In this document: positions 33,401 to 45,586 of the stretch, one piece after another
Position numbering within the stretch: position 1 is the stretch's first letter
Layout: each line of letters opens with the position of its first letter
NCBI GenBank assembly: GCA_020536535.1
Contig: JAHLWZ010000790.1
Location: 186,001 to 250,000 of the forward strand
Direction of reading: 5' to 3'
DNA from: Pelomyxa schiedti
Lineage: Eukaryota > Evosea > Pelobiontida > Pelomyxidae
DNA length: 64,000 nt
Translations under genes and position numbers: made by a program
Notes under the pieces: generated by a model
What the model was told of the DNA's origin: nothing
Seen by the model: only the letters and a program-made list of their open reading frames with translations
Database searches by the model: none

Positions 33401-35172
33401 ACTCAACAAAGTACTGGGCAATTTCTTTGGGTTGAGTTAGAAACCTGCATGCGTACCAAGTGGTTACCTTCTCTGTTGTTTCCGAGATGCATTTTCAGTG
33501 ATTGCACCAGTTGAATGAGATCTGGGATTCTTGGGTCCCTGAACATGTCCACATAATTTTTTGGTGCTTTTGGGGGTGGTGGTGCAACATAATGCCTGAA
33601 ATACCATTCTATTTCCGCTTTAGCCATGGAAAGGGCTGCAATTATCACCTGCAAAAAAAAAATAAGACACATGGTGATTGGGGTAGGGTAACCTGTAGTT
33701 TGGGCGATAATAATGCTGGTGAATCGAGAGTTAAATTGAACAAGGCGGTGAGCTCTTGCATTAAAAACACTCTCCTGCTGCGGTGCTGCCCAAGGGCTGT
33801 TTGCCCTGATTGTGATTGGGTATCTCTGTAAAACGTGTGAGAATTCTTATGGGAAGAACTTGATTGCACCTTGGCATTCTCTTGTGTTTCGCGTAGAGAG
33901 ACTTTAGAGTCTTATCTTTAACTGTGGAAGACAGAATGCTGTCAAATTCAGAATGAGGTTGAAATGTCTAGGCGGTGTAAAGAATGGCTAAATTACTCAG
34001 AAACTCACCACATCATAATAAACCGGGAGGACGAAAGCTTCAGTTAGTGCTTCCGTGAGAAGTGGTACAGCATTGGTCTGTGTAAGGGTCTGAGGGCACA
34101 CTAGATAGCCGTAAATGATCCAATTATGCATATTTTCTGTGACTTGAAGATCAAATCGTAGCTAAATAAAACTCAGCTAGAAGTTGAGGGACAGGGAGGA
34201 AATACTTGATCTTGAACCGGCTCGGTCATTTTTCCTGGTTTCAGGGATATATTGAGAGCTTCATTTTTCCTGAGATCCATGAGATTCCTGCTCGCTGAAA
34301 AAGCTTGCTTGAGCTCGTTCAGGGCGGCACCGACTTGGAAAGAGTTAGTTTTGACTATTTACAGAGGAGTGGTTACTGGTCGTGCTGACTGCTTTGAAGT
34401 CTCCAAATAGTTTTGAAATTGGGTTCTCCAAGTCAAGAACCCACTTTGAAACTCTAGGGAGGGTCAAACAGAATAAAAATTACACTAGCTCACTTGGCAA
34501 AAGAGGGCTCAGGGAACCCGTTTACGTGATAGTACAACTTGGCAAAAACACCAACAATGTTCTTTTTATCAGGAATGTTCCATGCCAAGATGGTCAATTG
34601 AACGAAGTTCACCATAAGGTCCATCCACAGTGTCATTAACATTGGATTTTCATCTATCTACGATGTTGCGGGATTAAATAGTGGAGGCTTTATTAGTTTC
34701 GGCTACCTTTAATAAAAGTAATGCTGAAGACATGTCAACCAACACTCCCATAGTAGTTGTCTTCCAATTGCAGGCATCGGCCAGAGCAAAATAAAGGGGC
34801 TCAAATTCTTCAAGGTGTGTCTTTGCTTTTGTACTGAGTAAATCATATCCTGGTATCTGCAAGCAATAAACTAAACTATAAATAAGGAGCGAAAAACTTT
34901 GTCGGCTCCTTCCGGAAAGTCGGGAAATCGAGACAAGAGTTTTTGTGTTACTTTTTCATATTGCCTGTCTTGCAGAACCTTACACATGATGAGCCTTGCT
35001 GGGGGAAAAAAAAAGAGCACAGATTTCATAAACAAAGTCGGGGGTTCACCTTGGGCTTGAGTTTAGGCGAGGCCATGCTCAACTTGCACAGATAGAGTCT
35101 CTTCATCACGTTGTGCCACTCCCTCTTTAGGTCTTGCATTTTCTCGACACCACTGCTTCCCGTATCAACCAT
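30450..35172 (-). CDS. Nap1/Hem family subunit of the SCAR/WAVE complex
   Basis: Nap1 (NCKAP1, HEM) is the large helical scaffold of the SCAR/WAVE regulatory complex, which links Rac to Arp2/3-driven actin assembly. From the ATG at 35172, exons read MQDLKREWHNVMKRLYL, then helices typical of the N-terminus. Recognisable segments include MVNFVQLTILAWNIPDKKN (34600-34550), IEWYFRHYV (33610), and LASIIGPYGVRQLDAA (31700-31650), the last matching the LLGPYG region of NCKAP1. The last exon gives RGDLRRGPADPPGL, then after an intron SFLTRDILESCIPYALLRSM and stop TAA at 30450-30452. More than fifteen short introns divide the gene. Nothing suggests truncation. Together with the RhoGEF it points to a crawling cell with Rac-Arp2/3 motility. 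Confidence 0.8.
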
Positions 35173-35563
35173 TCTCCTTGTCCTTCGTTTTCACCATATT
35201 TTTAGCCAAAACGCAAAAAAAAAAAGGGGAAAAAAAAACCGAAGACACGGGGGAAAAAAAGAAACCTTTAATTTGTACAATAGTGTGTTATTCCCGTTGT
35301 TTTTTTCCTGTTGGTCGTTATGGCCTCAGTACCGCAACACCGCGTCTTGCCCGCTTCGATTTTTGTTTTTTTTTCCGTCAATTCGGGAAACTCTTGAAGG
35401 CAAATTTTTTTTTTCCTTCTTGGAACAACGTGTTGTGATAGAAAAAAAAGAAAAGAAAAAAAGAAACGTTCAACTGTCACACATGAGCCTTTGGCTCTTA
35501 TGGAGTATTCAGTGTGTCTGTGTTGTTGCAAAAGGTGTTGTTGTGGTTGGTGGATCTCTTCTC
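35173..35563. other. Intergenic spacer, A/T-homopolymer rich
   Basis: This stretch upstream of the Nap1 gene contains many A and T runs (8-10 nt) and a plus-strand open frame with Lys/Phe bias, which looks like a by-product of the runs. No gene is supported here. Confidence 0.5.
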
Positions 35564-36618
35564 TCAGAGGGCAATGAGTAGGCATGTAACATTGTCATTG
35601 GAGCCGTTGAGCAGTGCTTGCCTAACCATTTGCTTGACAGCTGCATCAATGTGGGGTTCTGCACCCAGAATGGAACGCATTTCGGCTGGGGTAAGGAAAT
35701 CAGCCACCTTGTTTTGGGTGAGTTGGCGGTTTTTCAAGCCCGTACTTACACACCCCATCACAGCTGAGAACGAGGTAGTTATCGCCGGGTTGAATCTGTC
35801 TGCGGTGAATGAAAGGCTCGGCACTAAGGAACGATTTCATATGCAGGTCGCCAATAGACCTGGTTATTTCAATAGTACCTGGGAGGGAAAAAAAAAATTA
35901 AGGAAAGGACAATGGCTTTTGCGTGAGGACCATTTACGCGGTCATTGCTTATGAAGCCCCCTTGCGCAATAATTCTATCAGCTTCTTCTTTTTCTGAAGG
36001 TCTGTGAAGAAAAGACAATTGCTGTGCGTCTCCAGCCCGACTTTCTCGTAACTTAATGAGATTGTTAACAGAGTGTCGGAGTACCATAATAAAGCCTGTG
36101 CATCACCAACATTGGAAATCGTCAGCGTCCTTCCCTCTGCTCCCCTATAAAGTACAATAAATAAAATTCACACGCAAATTAACGGTACTTGACAATAAGG
36201 GCGCAAACTGCAGTAGCTCCAGCAAACGTTATTCCTGCTTCCTCAAGCCTTTTGTCCATGGCAAGGTGGACACTTTTAAGGGCCTCTTCTGGGTTAGAAA
36301 CCACCATTCCAGTTGCAACAAGCATCTTTTCGTAGGAGCGGTTAATATAACAATAATAATAGGCTCGGCATCATGACACCACACCCACAATAACAAATGG
36401 TGGGAGGGCCAAGGAACACAAAAGATACCGACTTTGGGGAAGTTAGCAGCGCAGAACTCGGCCGCGGTTTTTCCGCCGTGGCCGTCGAACACGCAAAACA
36501 ACGAGGCGTTGGGGACGGTCTCGTCCAGCGGGGACAACACCACGTGCGCGTCTTCCATTGTCCTCCTGTTGCCCCTCGTCGCACACGCACCCGCGTCCAA
36601 GTGTGTCACTGCCTGCAT
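35564..36618 (-). CDS. PP2C-type Ser/Thr protein phosphatase
   Basis: This is a canonical metal-dependent phosphatase. From the ATG at 36618 the first exon has RGNRRTMEDAHVVLSP and FCVFDGHGG, giving the metal-binding Asp residues of motifs 1 and 2. Later exons have NVGDAQALLW (the usual GDSRA/GDARA motif with Gln), EKEEADRIIAQGGFI, TRSIGDLHMKSFL and LSCDGVWDVL (DGxWD motif), then NGSNDNVTCLLIAL at the end, with DN as the last metal ligand. All key acidic residues are present, so it should be active. Length is about 280-290 residues after splicing, a minimal PP2C. It is transcribed in the same direction as Nap1 and divergently from the importin gene. Confidence 0.9.
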
Positions 36619-36913
36619 GGGTTTTTTTTTTTCTCTTTTGTGTGTTTGTCCGAAGACACGAAAGTGGAAGTCTAAATCTGGGACTCGATCGGCGATGGTT
36701 TGTCTCTCCTCACTGTGGACTCACATTCTGGGGCGAATGGAGTCCCACAACAGAGAGAGAGTACTAGGTGATCTCAAGAAAAGGAGATTTTGATGATTCT
36801 GAGCCACAATTGCAGGTAGATTAATTAAAGTTTGTCAAAGCCGAAATCGGCGAAAAAAACTGGTCCAAGCTCACGCGCTGCACAGAGGAGAAGGCACAAT
36901 ACCGAAATCAAAG

Positions 36914-39900
36914 ATGCAACAACAAGGGGGAGATTCGGCAGCGGTGGCGCAAATGCAACAGATGGCTCGACAGCTCATGTCGGCTGAAAACGACACGAGA
37001 AACGCGGCAGAAGAGGCTTTTCGCCAGTCCAAGCAAACCCGCACAGATGATCTCGTCAACGCGATGATTTTGACCTACAAAGATCCCTCCACAGATTCAC
37101 CGGTAATGTGTTTTGGCGGAGTGGAGCGAACTTGCTCTGAATGGGACTACTTAGATGAGACAATTTTTATTGACACAATTGAGACGAATACTTATTTCCT
37201 CGGAACCACCAAACTGGGGTAGCCTGAGTGCCCCCACTCAAAACAACATCAAGGTTTTCCTCCGTGCCGAGATGAATATTCATTATACATAGGTGGAATT
37301 GTTGCGTCACATCGAAATAGAGAAAGAGCGTGGTGTATTGAAGTTAGTTTGTGAAGTGATTGTGGATATCAATTTCCGCAAACGTAATTCTCTTTCTAGT
37401 GTGATTGAGAATTAATTCACTTTTTATAAGAGGTCTGGGATGAGATTATGCCAACTCTGTTTCATTGTGTTCGCTTACCTGTATTTTCTCTTCTCTATGC
37501 CGTTTCAGACAACCAAACAATCAATCAATTTTTTAAAAATAACAAAGTTCCCCAGGACCCAATGTGCCGCTATGCCGCGTTCTTACTCTTTGGTGATTTT
37601 GCCATGATAGTTCAACCGGACACCTTTAGGCAGCACTTTGCTGTAGTGGGTGCTACCCTCCAGAATGGTCTTCAAGATACTGACATATTTGTAACTCCAC
37701 CTTTATTTTAACAATATTTAACTGCAAACAAGTGCCGCACAGCAGCTCTTAGTGCCACTGCCTCGTTTTTACAAGTCCTCAAAGAACCATCGGAAACCGA
37801 ACAATTTCGAATGTTGATGCCACTGATGTTGCAGGTCATATAACAAAATCATTGTAATCCAGCTAAAGCATCTCTTAATCTAGTGCATAAGTGTTGCTCT
37901 TCAAAACAACATGGAAACTGAGGCGAAGAAATCCTTAGAGGTTTTTGTGGAGCTTGCTTGCCACGCACCATTCTTTTTCACTCCAAATATTCAAACTGTA
38001 ATCACAGCCATGTTGACAATTTCGTCAACGGAGTCATTTCCTGATTGTATGGGCCATGCCTCTCGACAATACAGAAATAACGTTCATTAGCATGTAAGCA
38101 TACCGCTGTTGAAGTTTTGCTCTCATTAATGGAGGAGAAGCCAACATTCATGAGGTTATTTGATCTCCCTTAATACACTCAACAGTCTCTCCTCTTCTTC
38201 TTTTTCGTATTCATGTTTATTTAGGAAACAACCAAATCTCCTTTCATCTTTTCTTCCATTGTTGCTCCGTTGGCTGGTGACTGTAGAAGACGAACCAGAG
38301 TGGTACCAGTTTGAGGACGACAATGTAGACTCTAATGCTGAGGTTGCAGAACAAGGAATAGACAGGGTTTCAATAGCATTAGGTATACAGCCTGAACCAT
38401 ATTCCGTGTTAACTTGCTTAAGGTGGGAAGCAAGTTGTACCTGTGTTATTCCCACTCATCTCGGAACTCTTCTCCAACAAGACCGACTGGAGATTCCGTC
38501 TTGCTGGAGCTTTAGCTTTGTCCACTTGTGCTGAAGGGTGCAAATTTGTTTTAAAGAGTCACCTCCCAGAAATATTGAAGTTCGCCTTTCCACTCTTTTT
38601 TGGTTGTAAATCTCTTGTAGGGTAGTCTTTGAACATTTAGCAGATCCTCACCCCCGTGTGAGATGGGCTTGTCTGAATTGCCTTGGGCAATTCTGCACTG
38701 ATTTGGGTGTGAGTTTACGCTCTCATTTTCAAATCATAAGAATATCTAGCGAAAGTTCTAACTTTGTATCAGCCCGTTTTCCAACGAAAATACGCGTCTG
38801 AGATCTTCACAGCAATTCTCCCTGCGAGTACTGATACATGTCCTCGGTATTTCTTTTCTACTTCAATGCATTTCCCTCACTTATTTTTTAGAGTACAAGC
38901 TGGGCTAACTGATATGATTGCTGAATTTTGTGATCTAGAAGACAAGGAACCAATAACCCCTCACCTTGAACCCATTTTGAAACATCTCTTTCAGATGTTG
39001 CAATCAACGTACGGCACTGCTTTAACTATTCTCAATTTTCCTTTCTAACACCCACTCTAGAAATATAAAAATTCTTGAGAGTGTAATTGGAAGTCTCTCA
39101 GCTATAGTGAACCTTGTCACAGATGCATTTAAGCCAGTGTGCAATTCTTTTGTTCAGTCACAACTTTAACGCACATACAGTATTATGACACTTTTGCACC
39201 ATTCCTTAAAAGGTAGTCCCTACTGGTTTACATTCTCGCTCTGACTTTTTCACAGTGTGATGCAAAGTGCCAAGGCAAAGGAGTACCGTACAATTCGTGG
39301 TAGGGCCATTGAGTGCCTGAGTTTGATGGGTACGCTTAATTCTAGTGTGCTTTTCATAGCCTAACTTTTCACAGGTGTTGCTGTTGGGAAGGAGAGATTC
39401 TTCAAAGATGCCCAAGAAGTAATGAGTGAAATGCTGAACACTCCAGTTTGTGCACGCTAATTTAATATCTCCCAACACTCTAAAGATGGTCGAAGCCGAT
39501 GATCCTCAAATAGGCTACTTTGAAGCTGCTTTTGGCAGAATCGCTGAATGTCTACAGCAAGAATTTGCTCCATTCTTGGAGCTAGTAATGCCTTCTTCCT
39601 TGAAGAGGGCAGCTATCACTGCAAATGTGCAAGTGTTTGATCGTGCGTTATATTTCCTTTTAAATCATCCACGCTGATCCCTTCCAGATCAGAAACTTCT
39701 AGAAGGTTGGGATATGTACCGAGTTGGAGAGAAAGCTATTGGGATACATACAGCCATTTTGGATGAAAAAGCTGATGCATTACATATTCTCCTCGTCTAT
39801 GCAACTCAACTCAAGCATGCATTTTTACCTTATGTGCAACAAGTGGCTGATCTCGCACTCGCCTCGATGCGTTTTATGTGCCACGAAGGTTCCATTTTTG

Positions 39901-41571
39901 GCATCGTCTCATCAAAATAAATACTACCAGGGGTCCGCATCGAAGCCTGCCTTGCTACCCACATCTTGCTTGACTGTGTACGATCGCATTTAGAACATCT
40001 CCCAAATAACACCGATATGACACCACTTACTACCATGGTTACAACCATGGTGAACGCACTCCTGGAGGCTCTAACAAATGAGCCTGACCGTGAAGTAATG
40101 CTATGTCAACTGGAAGCCCTGGATCAGGTTTGTAATTGTCCCTATTCTCTTGCTTTCTCACCATCACAAGGTTCTTGGAGACATGGGGCAACGATGTTTA
40201 AGCACGGAGCAGGTTCTTGGCACCCTTGCAATTGGAGGAGCTGTACTCGACGATTGGAGGGAAAGGAATGACCAACGTTTGGGTGAGTATGTGTCTCTGG
40301 AATTTAATCGTTCAACAATCCAAGATGCTAAGAAGGAGCGAGATCACAATGACGAGGATGAAGAAAAACTCACAGAAGAAGAAACTTTAGATAGAAAAAT
40401 AGCCCGAATGGTACCTCACACCTAAATATCCCATCGTAGACGGCGAAGTCTAATTATGCAATTTAACCAGGTTGTGGAAGTAATGAGGAAAACTCTGGAA
40501 CATCATGCGGATGTCTATCTACCTGCGTTTAAAAGTGTTATTGTACCCATTGCCCTGAAACTCTTGGTACTTTGAGCTTATGTGCACAGAACCAGTAACA
40601 TTTCCAAGGATCAAAACAGACACCCTTTCGAAAAGCAAAGAGCAATTTGTATTTTTGATGACATTGCCGAACTTCAATGGTATTATGAGTACATGTTTCA
40701 TTCTCCTAAATAGTAACTAGCGCTACGGCTATTGAATATTTCCCCACTATGGTCCCTCTGCTTTTGACTTATGCCACACATACGGACCACGCTCTAAGAC
40801 AAGCATGCGTTTATGGACTTGGTAACGCTCACGTGATTTCCAGTTGGTTTTTAACTCTTCATCTTCAGGAGTGTGCGGCCTTAATGCAGGCGACGCCTTT
40901 GCCCCGTATCTTGCAGGTAGTTTAATTCATTTACTCAGTTGTTCTGAAAGTAAATAGATGCTATACGAGTACTAAGCTGGGTTGTGCAACAGCCAAATTC
41001 TCGTGAAGAAGCTGCCATTCCCCCAACAGAGAATGCCATTTCCGCCCTTCTCAAAATTATCAACGGCCAATGTATTACAACACATAAATAGGATTAATAA
41101 CGCCACTGAAACATCACGACAGCAACTCGAATCAACCAAGCTGAAATTTTGCCTTTGTGGTTATCCTACCTTCCAATTCTGGAGGACGAAATAGAGGGAA
41201 GCTACTGCTACGAACACCTGTGCAAATTCCTAGAAAGGTGAGTCATCCAGCCCTGAAAGAAACAACAAGGAAACATAACCTCACATTATACATATAGCGG
41301 AAATCCCCACATCATTGGGCCACAGTACAGCCACATGCCACACATCATCAAGGTGTTTTCTCAAGTCTGCAACACCTACCTAGTCAACCCAGACACCAAC
41401 ATAAGAATCGGCACCGTTCTGCACAACATGCAGCCGCATCTACCCCCCGGAATGGTGCAGTCCGTATGGACCTCACTGACAGAGCCGGAACGCAACAACC
41501 TCGTTGCACTCACAACACCACCGGCACAGGCAGAGGCACCGCAAGAGGACGTCATTACTGAATCACACTAG
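36914..41571 (+). CDS. Importin-5-like karyopherin beta (HEAT repeats)
   Basis: The protein carries cargo such as ribosomal proteins and histones through nuclear pores under RanGTP control. The ATG at 36914 starts MQQQGGDSAAVAQMQQM and AAEEAFRQSK, the first HEAT repeat. The frame chain across about twenty short introns follows importin-5/Kap121 in order: LVSEDEPEWYQFEDD-like acidic linker (VEDEPEWYQFEDDNVDSN), AEGCKFVLKSHLPEIL, DPHPRVRWACLNCLGQF, CDLEDKEPITPHLEPILKHL, RAIECLSLMG, EADDPQIGYFEAAF and near the end PGMVQSVWTSLTEPER. The stop is TAG at 41569-41571. The length and the conserved acidic insert support importin-5 rather than other karyopherins. No broken exon was seen. Confidence 0.85.
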
Positions 41572-41751
41572 GCAAAAAGCTATCAAGATGTCATCAACAT
41601 TGGCCCATTTGGTCCCTGCAACAAATCCAATCAGATTCACGCCGCACACCTCGTTCTTCACAGCCAATCAATTTAATTTTGCCTGCTACGCTTTAAAAGT
41701 GTTTGGCACCTCATTATCTTATTTTCTTGTAATAAACGAGACACGCGGAAC

Positions 41752-43468
41752 ATGTTGTACAGCAATGCGTTAGGTAAAAGAAACAAACAAACCAACCACG
41801 ATTGGTGTAGAAAACGAATAAGTAATGATACAAAAGGTACCGGGGCACTACAGTGTAAAATAAACGAGCGAGGTGAATTTGTGGTTACGACGGTAGCGCA
41901 TTCTTCAATACGAAATGCGATGAGGTTCGTAATGGTATCGCTCCTCATGGGCGCGATTGAGTTTTTATTTTTTTCATTAGATGCCCGTCACCGCCTCCAG
42001 TGAGCTGGTTAGATGAGCTGAGCAAATCGATTTCTGCTTTGAGCTTGCGTGACGAGCACGCTGGCATCAGGATTGAAGATACAGTAACCACGGCAACGAA
42101 ACAACATTCAGCCAATCAGCAACAACTCAGTGAGGAAGAAAGCGAGGCAATATCGGGAGAGGACTCATACAGTTCTGCAGAAAGCAGTGAAGAGGAGATC
42201 ATCAGGGAAGTGCCCAAAGTACCCAAAAGGACAGTCAACTCCGTTAATGATCACCATTCCAGTGATGTGGCAGGCAAAAAAGCAGAAATTGGAAAAAATA
42301 AACAGTCATCACCTGCCCAATCCTCTGTGACTCCAGAAATGCATAGAAAGAAAACCACCCCGATACCCAGAACCCCACCTCCTAAGGAACCAAGCTCTTC
42401 TTCGTCTGAATCTGAGAGCGAATCTGGAAACCAAAGCAACAGTGACCATGACATTTCCAACCATCAAACTGCGGCAAAGCATTGTCTTAGCACTCCACGG
42501 AAAGGTATTTCACTTTTCAGTTGAAAAACGTCTCCTTTACCTACGTTTATATCCAAAAAGAGGTTGTGGAAATCCTCTTCCCATCTTCAGGGGATGATTC
42601 AGAGACTTCCGATTCTCCACCGGCACCCAACCCAAAAAGAAGGAAAAAGTCTTCAGTCACAAAGAACAGTTCAAAAGTGACTTCAAAAAAAAACGAATGT
42701 GCAGACTCTGACTCAGACACACCCAAGAGCCCTCCAAGTCCGCAAGTCAAACCAAAAAGGCCTACAAAACCAAGGTCCCACAGGACGAGGAAAAGTGTAA
42801 TGCCTTCGTCACCATCACATGAGACATGGAAGGATATTCCCATATGTCATAGCATACCCATTGGAAGTGAATTACGGGACTTTTTACTGAAGTACCCCTA
42901 TCAGCGGAAAGTTCCAGCACGGAAACGGCAGGTAAATTCCGCACAGCAATTGCTTCCTCCATTTTGTGTGCCTATATATGTATATATACTGACCAGTCTT
43001 TTGCAGTCCTGTATTGGTGTCGAGACACCAACCGATCCTAATGCTGGGCACAGTGCGCTGCTTTCTTTGTTGTTATTCTTTAATTGCTAATACCAATTTA
43101 GAAATAGTGTTCCGGTTCTCTTCCCCGGACACTCCCACAGAAGAATCAGTAATTCCTGCCCTAAAAACAAAAACGTCATCATCCGGTTTGATCTTCCTGC
43201 GTCGGGGGAAAGCTCAACAAGACCCGCTTCCTCGGCACTGTGACAAGGTACACTACAACAAAGAACCAACTTTGTCTCACTTCCCCGCTAGCTACTCATT
43301 GTAATGCTCGGTACAGCTGAGATTTCTATCCAAGGCCGAGGTACCACCAAACTCTTCCCGCATGACCAAGTGTCTGTTCCGAGCGGTTCCCACTTCACCA
43401 TACAAAATACACCACGAACAAAGCTGTGTAAAGTTGCCTATGTGTACCGCAATACCACAGGATCATAG
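41752..43468 (+). CDS. CENP-C/Mif2-like kinetochore protein with C-terminal cupin domain
   Basis: The N-terminal exon (ATG at 41752) includes WCRKRISNDTKG and LQCKINERGEF; then an intron leads to PPPVSWLDELSKSISALSL and a long acidic, Ser/Lys-rich disordered region (42060-42830). The C-terminal part has SSSGLIFLRRGKAQQDPLP and, after an intron, VMLGTAEISIQGRG and VPSGSHFTIQNTPR, the two beta-hairpins of the Mif2/CENP-C cupin dimerisation domain. CENP-C links CENP-A nucleosomes to the outer kinetochore. The short CENP-C motif (Arg-rich, then aromatic-Trp) is not clear: KYPYQRKVPARKRQ is the best candidate, and a possible LYW lies out of the chosen frame at 43010. The cupin call is good; kinetochore role is inferred. 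Stop is TAG at 43466-43468. Confidence 0.6.
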
Positions 43469-43595
43469 ATACTTGTTTTGTTTGAATGAATCCCTTTTGT
43501 ATGTTAGGAAATGCTAAACGCAGTTTTCTTTCTGGATTTCCAGAGTCTATGAGTACACAGAGAGGCCAAAATGGTAGGAAGCTCCTCTAGTGGAA

Positions 43596-45023
43596 CTAAG
43601 GGGAATGAGTGCCCAAGTGCATTGATTTGTGTGAGGGAGGGGTTGGTTCCTGTGACTGGGCTACAGAGGGCGACAAGGATGGAGAAGACGGGGAGGATGG
43701 TGATGGGTTCTGTTGTGATTGTGATTGCGATAATGGTGAGGATGTTGTGGGGTGGTTGGAATGGCGGGAAACCTTTGGAGGCGGGGGTGTTGTGATTGGT
43801 GGGGAGAATGTCACGGCCCCGGGTTGTGCGGTCCTTCTTTTCCTGGAAGTGGTGTCTGTGGGGATATCTTTAGACGATGAAGGTAATGAGGTGGAGGGGA
43901 TTATCGGCTGCGGCGGAGCCTCTTTGTGACCTCTGGTCTTCTTCTTGGGAGCAGAGGTTGTAGGGGGGGCCTGCTGCTGAGACTGGGACTGGGATTGTGG
44001 CTGCGCTTGGATTTGTCTGGAAATAGTCAGCTTCTGAGCCGCGATATCTACAACAGCCTCCCGCTCCCTCGGCCTGCTGAATCTCTCGCAGGCCAGGCAC
44101 ACCCAGCACCTCCAGACCCCGCCGCTTCTCAGCAGGCCCCGCAGCTGCTCGAACGTGTAGTTTATGTCGGGCAGGGGCTCCGCCACGTTTGGCAGTGTGG
44201 CGATGTTGTCAACACAGTGCCGGCAGAATACAAATGGGCAGGATGGGGATGTACAGGAAACCAGGTCTGTCTGCTTGACTCCGCTAGAGCTGCTGCTCCC
44301 GGTTCTGCCATCTCCGAGGGTGGAAGAGAGGCCCAGGCAGAGCCCGCACACTGAATCCTTCACTGGCATCGGCTCATTAGGGTCAGAACTTCCCATAAAC
44401 CTCATAGTATGCAAAGGCAGAGGCAGCACCGTCGGCTTCAATGCCCCCAGCACATCATACCCACCAACAACCACAGATTCCAGTCCCACAATCGAGGTAC
44501 TAGTACCAGAACCTGTTGCCTCGCTCTCATCAATACACACGCCACTGCCTGTACTACTAACACCACCCCCACCACGCTGTGAAGGAATGCCGGTGTTGCC
44601 TTGGCATAATAGCGGGGTGCAACTATCTACCAAAATGTGGCCGGCTTCAACACAAGACGGCAGCAAGGCCTCTACTTGGGAGTGGTGGTCGCGGCAGGAA
44701 TGAACCAAAAAGGGCCTGGGTAAGTGCAGGTTTCGCTCCCCGGTTGTGCAATTCGAGAACCAACAGGTGTGTCGATTCCTGGCCCGTGGTCTGCGTGGGC
44801 TTGGGCTGGGGCTGGGTGCATTCGATTGTGGAGTGGAGGACGTTGACGTCGTCGTTGCGGTTTGTGTGGGGGTGTTGTGGGTGCTGGTGCTGTTTGTGCT
44901 GTGGGTGATTATGGGGGGGCTGGCGGTCGTTGTGGTGGTGGTCCAACGTGAAGACGAAGAAGAAGGTTGTGGTGTGGGATAATTGTGGGACTGGGACCCA
45001 CGCCTGGGCGTGTGCTGCTGCAT
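43596..45023 (-). CDS. Cys-rich ADD/PHD-like zinc-binding protein, intronless
   Basis: A single 475-codon open frame starts at the ATG at 45023. The N-terminal 90 residues are Ser/Thr/His-rich. A Cys/His cluster follows (CWFSNC, HSCRDHH, SCVEAGH, DSC at about residues 85-135). A second cluster has CGLCLG, CTSPSC, PFVFCRHCVDNI and WRCWVCLACERF: the FCRHCV...WRCWVC arrangement looks like the PHD half of ADD domains in ATRX and DNMT3, which read histone H3 tails. The C-terminal third is Gln/Ser/Pro-rich and disordered. Inference: a chromatin-associated reader. Lack of introns is unusual here. An unrelated RING-like zinc fold is also possible. Confidence 0.6.
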   Translation of the reverse strand: MQQHTPRRGSQSHNYPTPQPSSSSSRWTTTTTTASPPIITHSTNSTSTHNTPTQTATTTSTSSTPQSNAPSPSPSPRRPRARNRHTCWFSNCTTGERNLHLPRPFLVHSCRDHHSQVEALLPSCVEAGHILVDSCTPLLCQGNTGIPSQRGGGGVSSTGSGVCIDESEATGSGTSTSIVGLESVVVGGYDVLGALKPTVLPLPLHTMRFMGSSDPNEPMPVKDSVCGLCLGLSSTLGDGRTGSSSSSGVKQTDLVSCTSPSCPFVFCRHCVDNIATLPNVAEPLPDINYTFEQLRGLLRSGGVWRCWVCLACERFSRPREREAVVDIAAQKLTISRQIQAQPQSQSQSQQQAPPTTSAPKKKTRGHKEAPPQPIIPSTSLPSSSKDIPTDTTSRKRRTAQPGAVTFSPPITTPPPPKVSRHSNHPTTSSPLSQSQSQQNPSPSSPSSPSLSPSVAQSQEPTPPSHKSMHLGTHSP

Positions 45024-45089
45024 GATGGGTGTGAAATTTTTGTTTTTTGGCTTTAATTTCTTGTTTTCCTTGGTGTTGCTACAGTGAAA

Positions 45090-45400
45090 TGGTGGAGCAG
45101 AAGAATCAAGAAGCTCGATTTCGTGTGCGAGAAGAACGAGAGTTCCCCTTCACAGACAGAAAGGATGCCCATTCTTCGTTCAGAACGTTCTACCCAGTTC
45201 GTTGATGGTGCACAGTGGATTTCGTTGTTGATCTTCAAAAGTGGACTTGTTTGTGCACATCTTAACGACAGTTCTGTTGCTTGTTAAAGCCTGACAGTCC
45301 ACCCCTATTCCGGAAGTGCACACTACAACAACAGAGTCTTAGACTAGCTCTCTGCGTCATGGAAACAATAGTTTGATATCCACTGGGGTGGCTCACTTCT
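45090..45400 (+). CDS. Small possible gene, truncated near a poly-C run
   Basis: An ATG at 45090 opens MVEQKNQEARFRVREERE, reaching FRTFYP. Splicing at a GTTCGT to the acceptor ending near 45272 gives FCCLLKPDSPPLFRKCTLQ and then LRLALCVMETIV before a TGA at about 45376. No family is recognised. The 45-nt poly-C run starts a few bases later, and if that run is an assembly fault the true 3' end of this gene may be missing. The first exon is more convincing than the second. Confidence 0.3.
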
Positions 45401-45403
45401 AGC

Positions 45404-45404
<1 letters not shown>

Positions 45405-45449
<45 letters not shown>
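45405..45449 (+). repeat. 45-nt poly-C homopolymer
   Basis: A pure run of 45 C. It is followed within 150 bp by GC-rich self-complementary words (CCGGGA...TCCCGG at about 45513-45530 and CGCAT...ATGCG near 45550). Runs of this length are rare in coding-dense genomes and resemble the 30-C run beside the N gap at 25285. Confidence 0.95.
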
Positions 45450-45451
<2 letters not shown>

Positions 45452-45586
45452 CCCTTCGTATAATTTGAAGTTTTAGAATGGAAATAAAGTGTTGTTCACT
45501 GTTGGCGGGAACCGGGAAAACGGTCCCGGAAAGAGAGTTGGGCGGGCCGCGCATCCCGGGAAATGCGTGGGTCTTCCCGAAATCTG

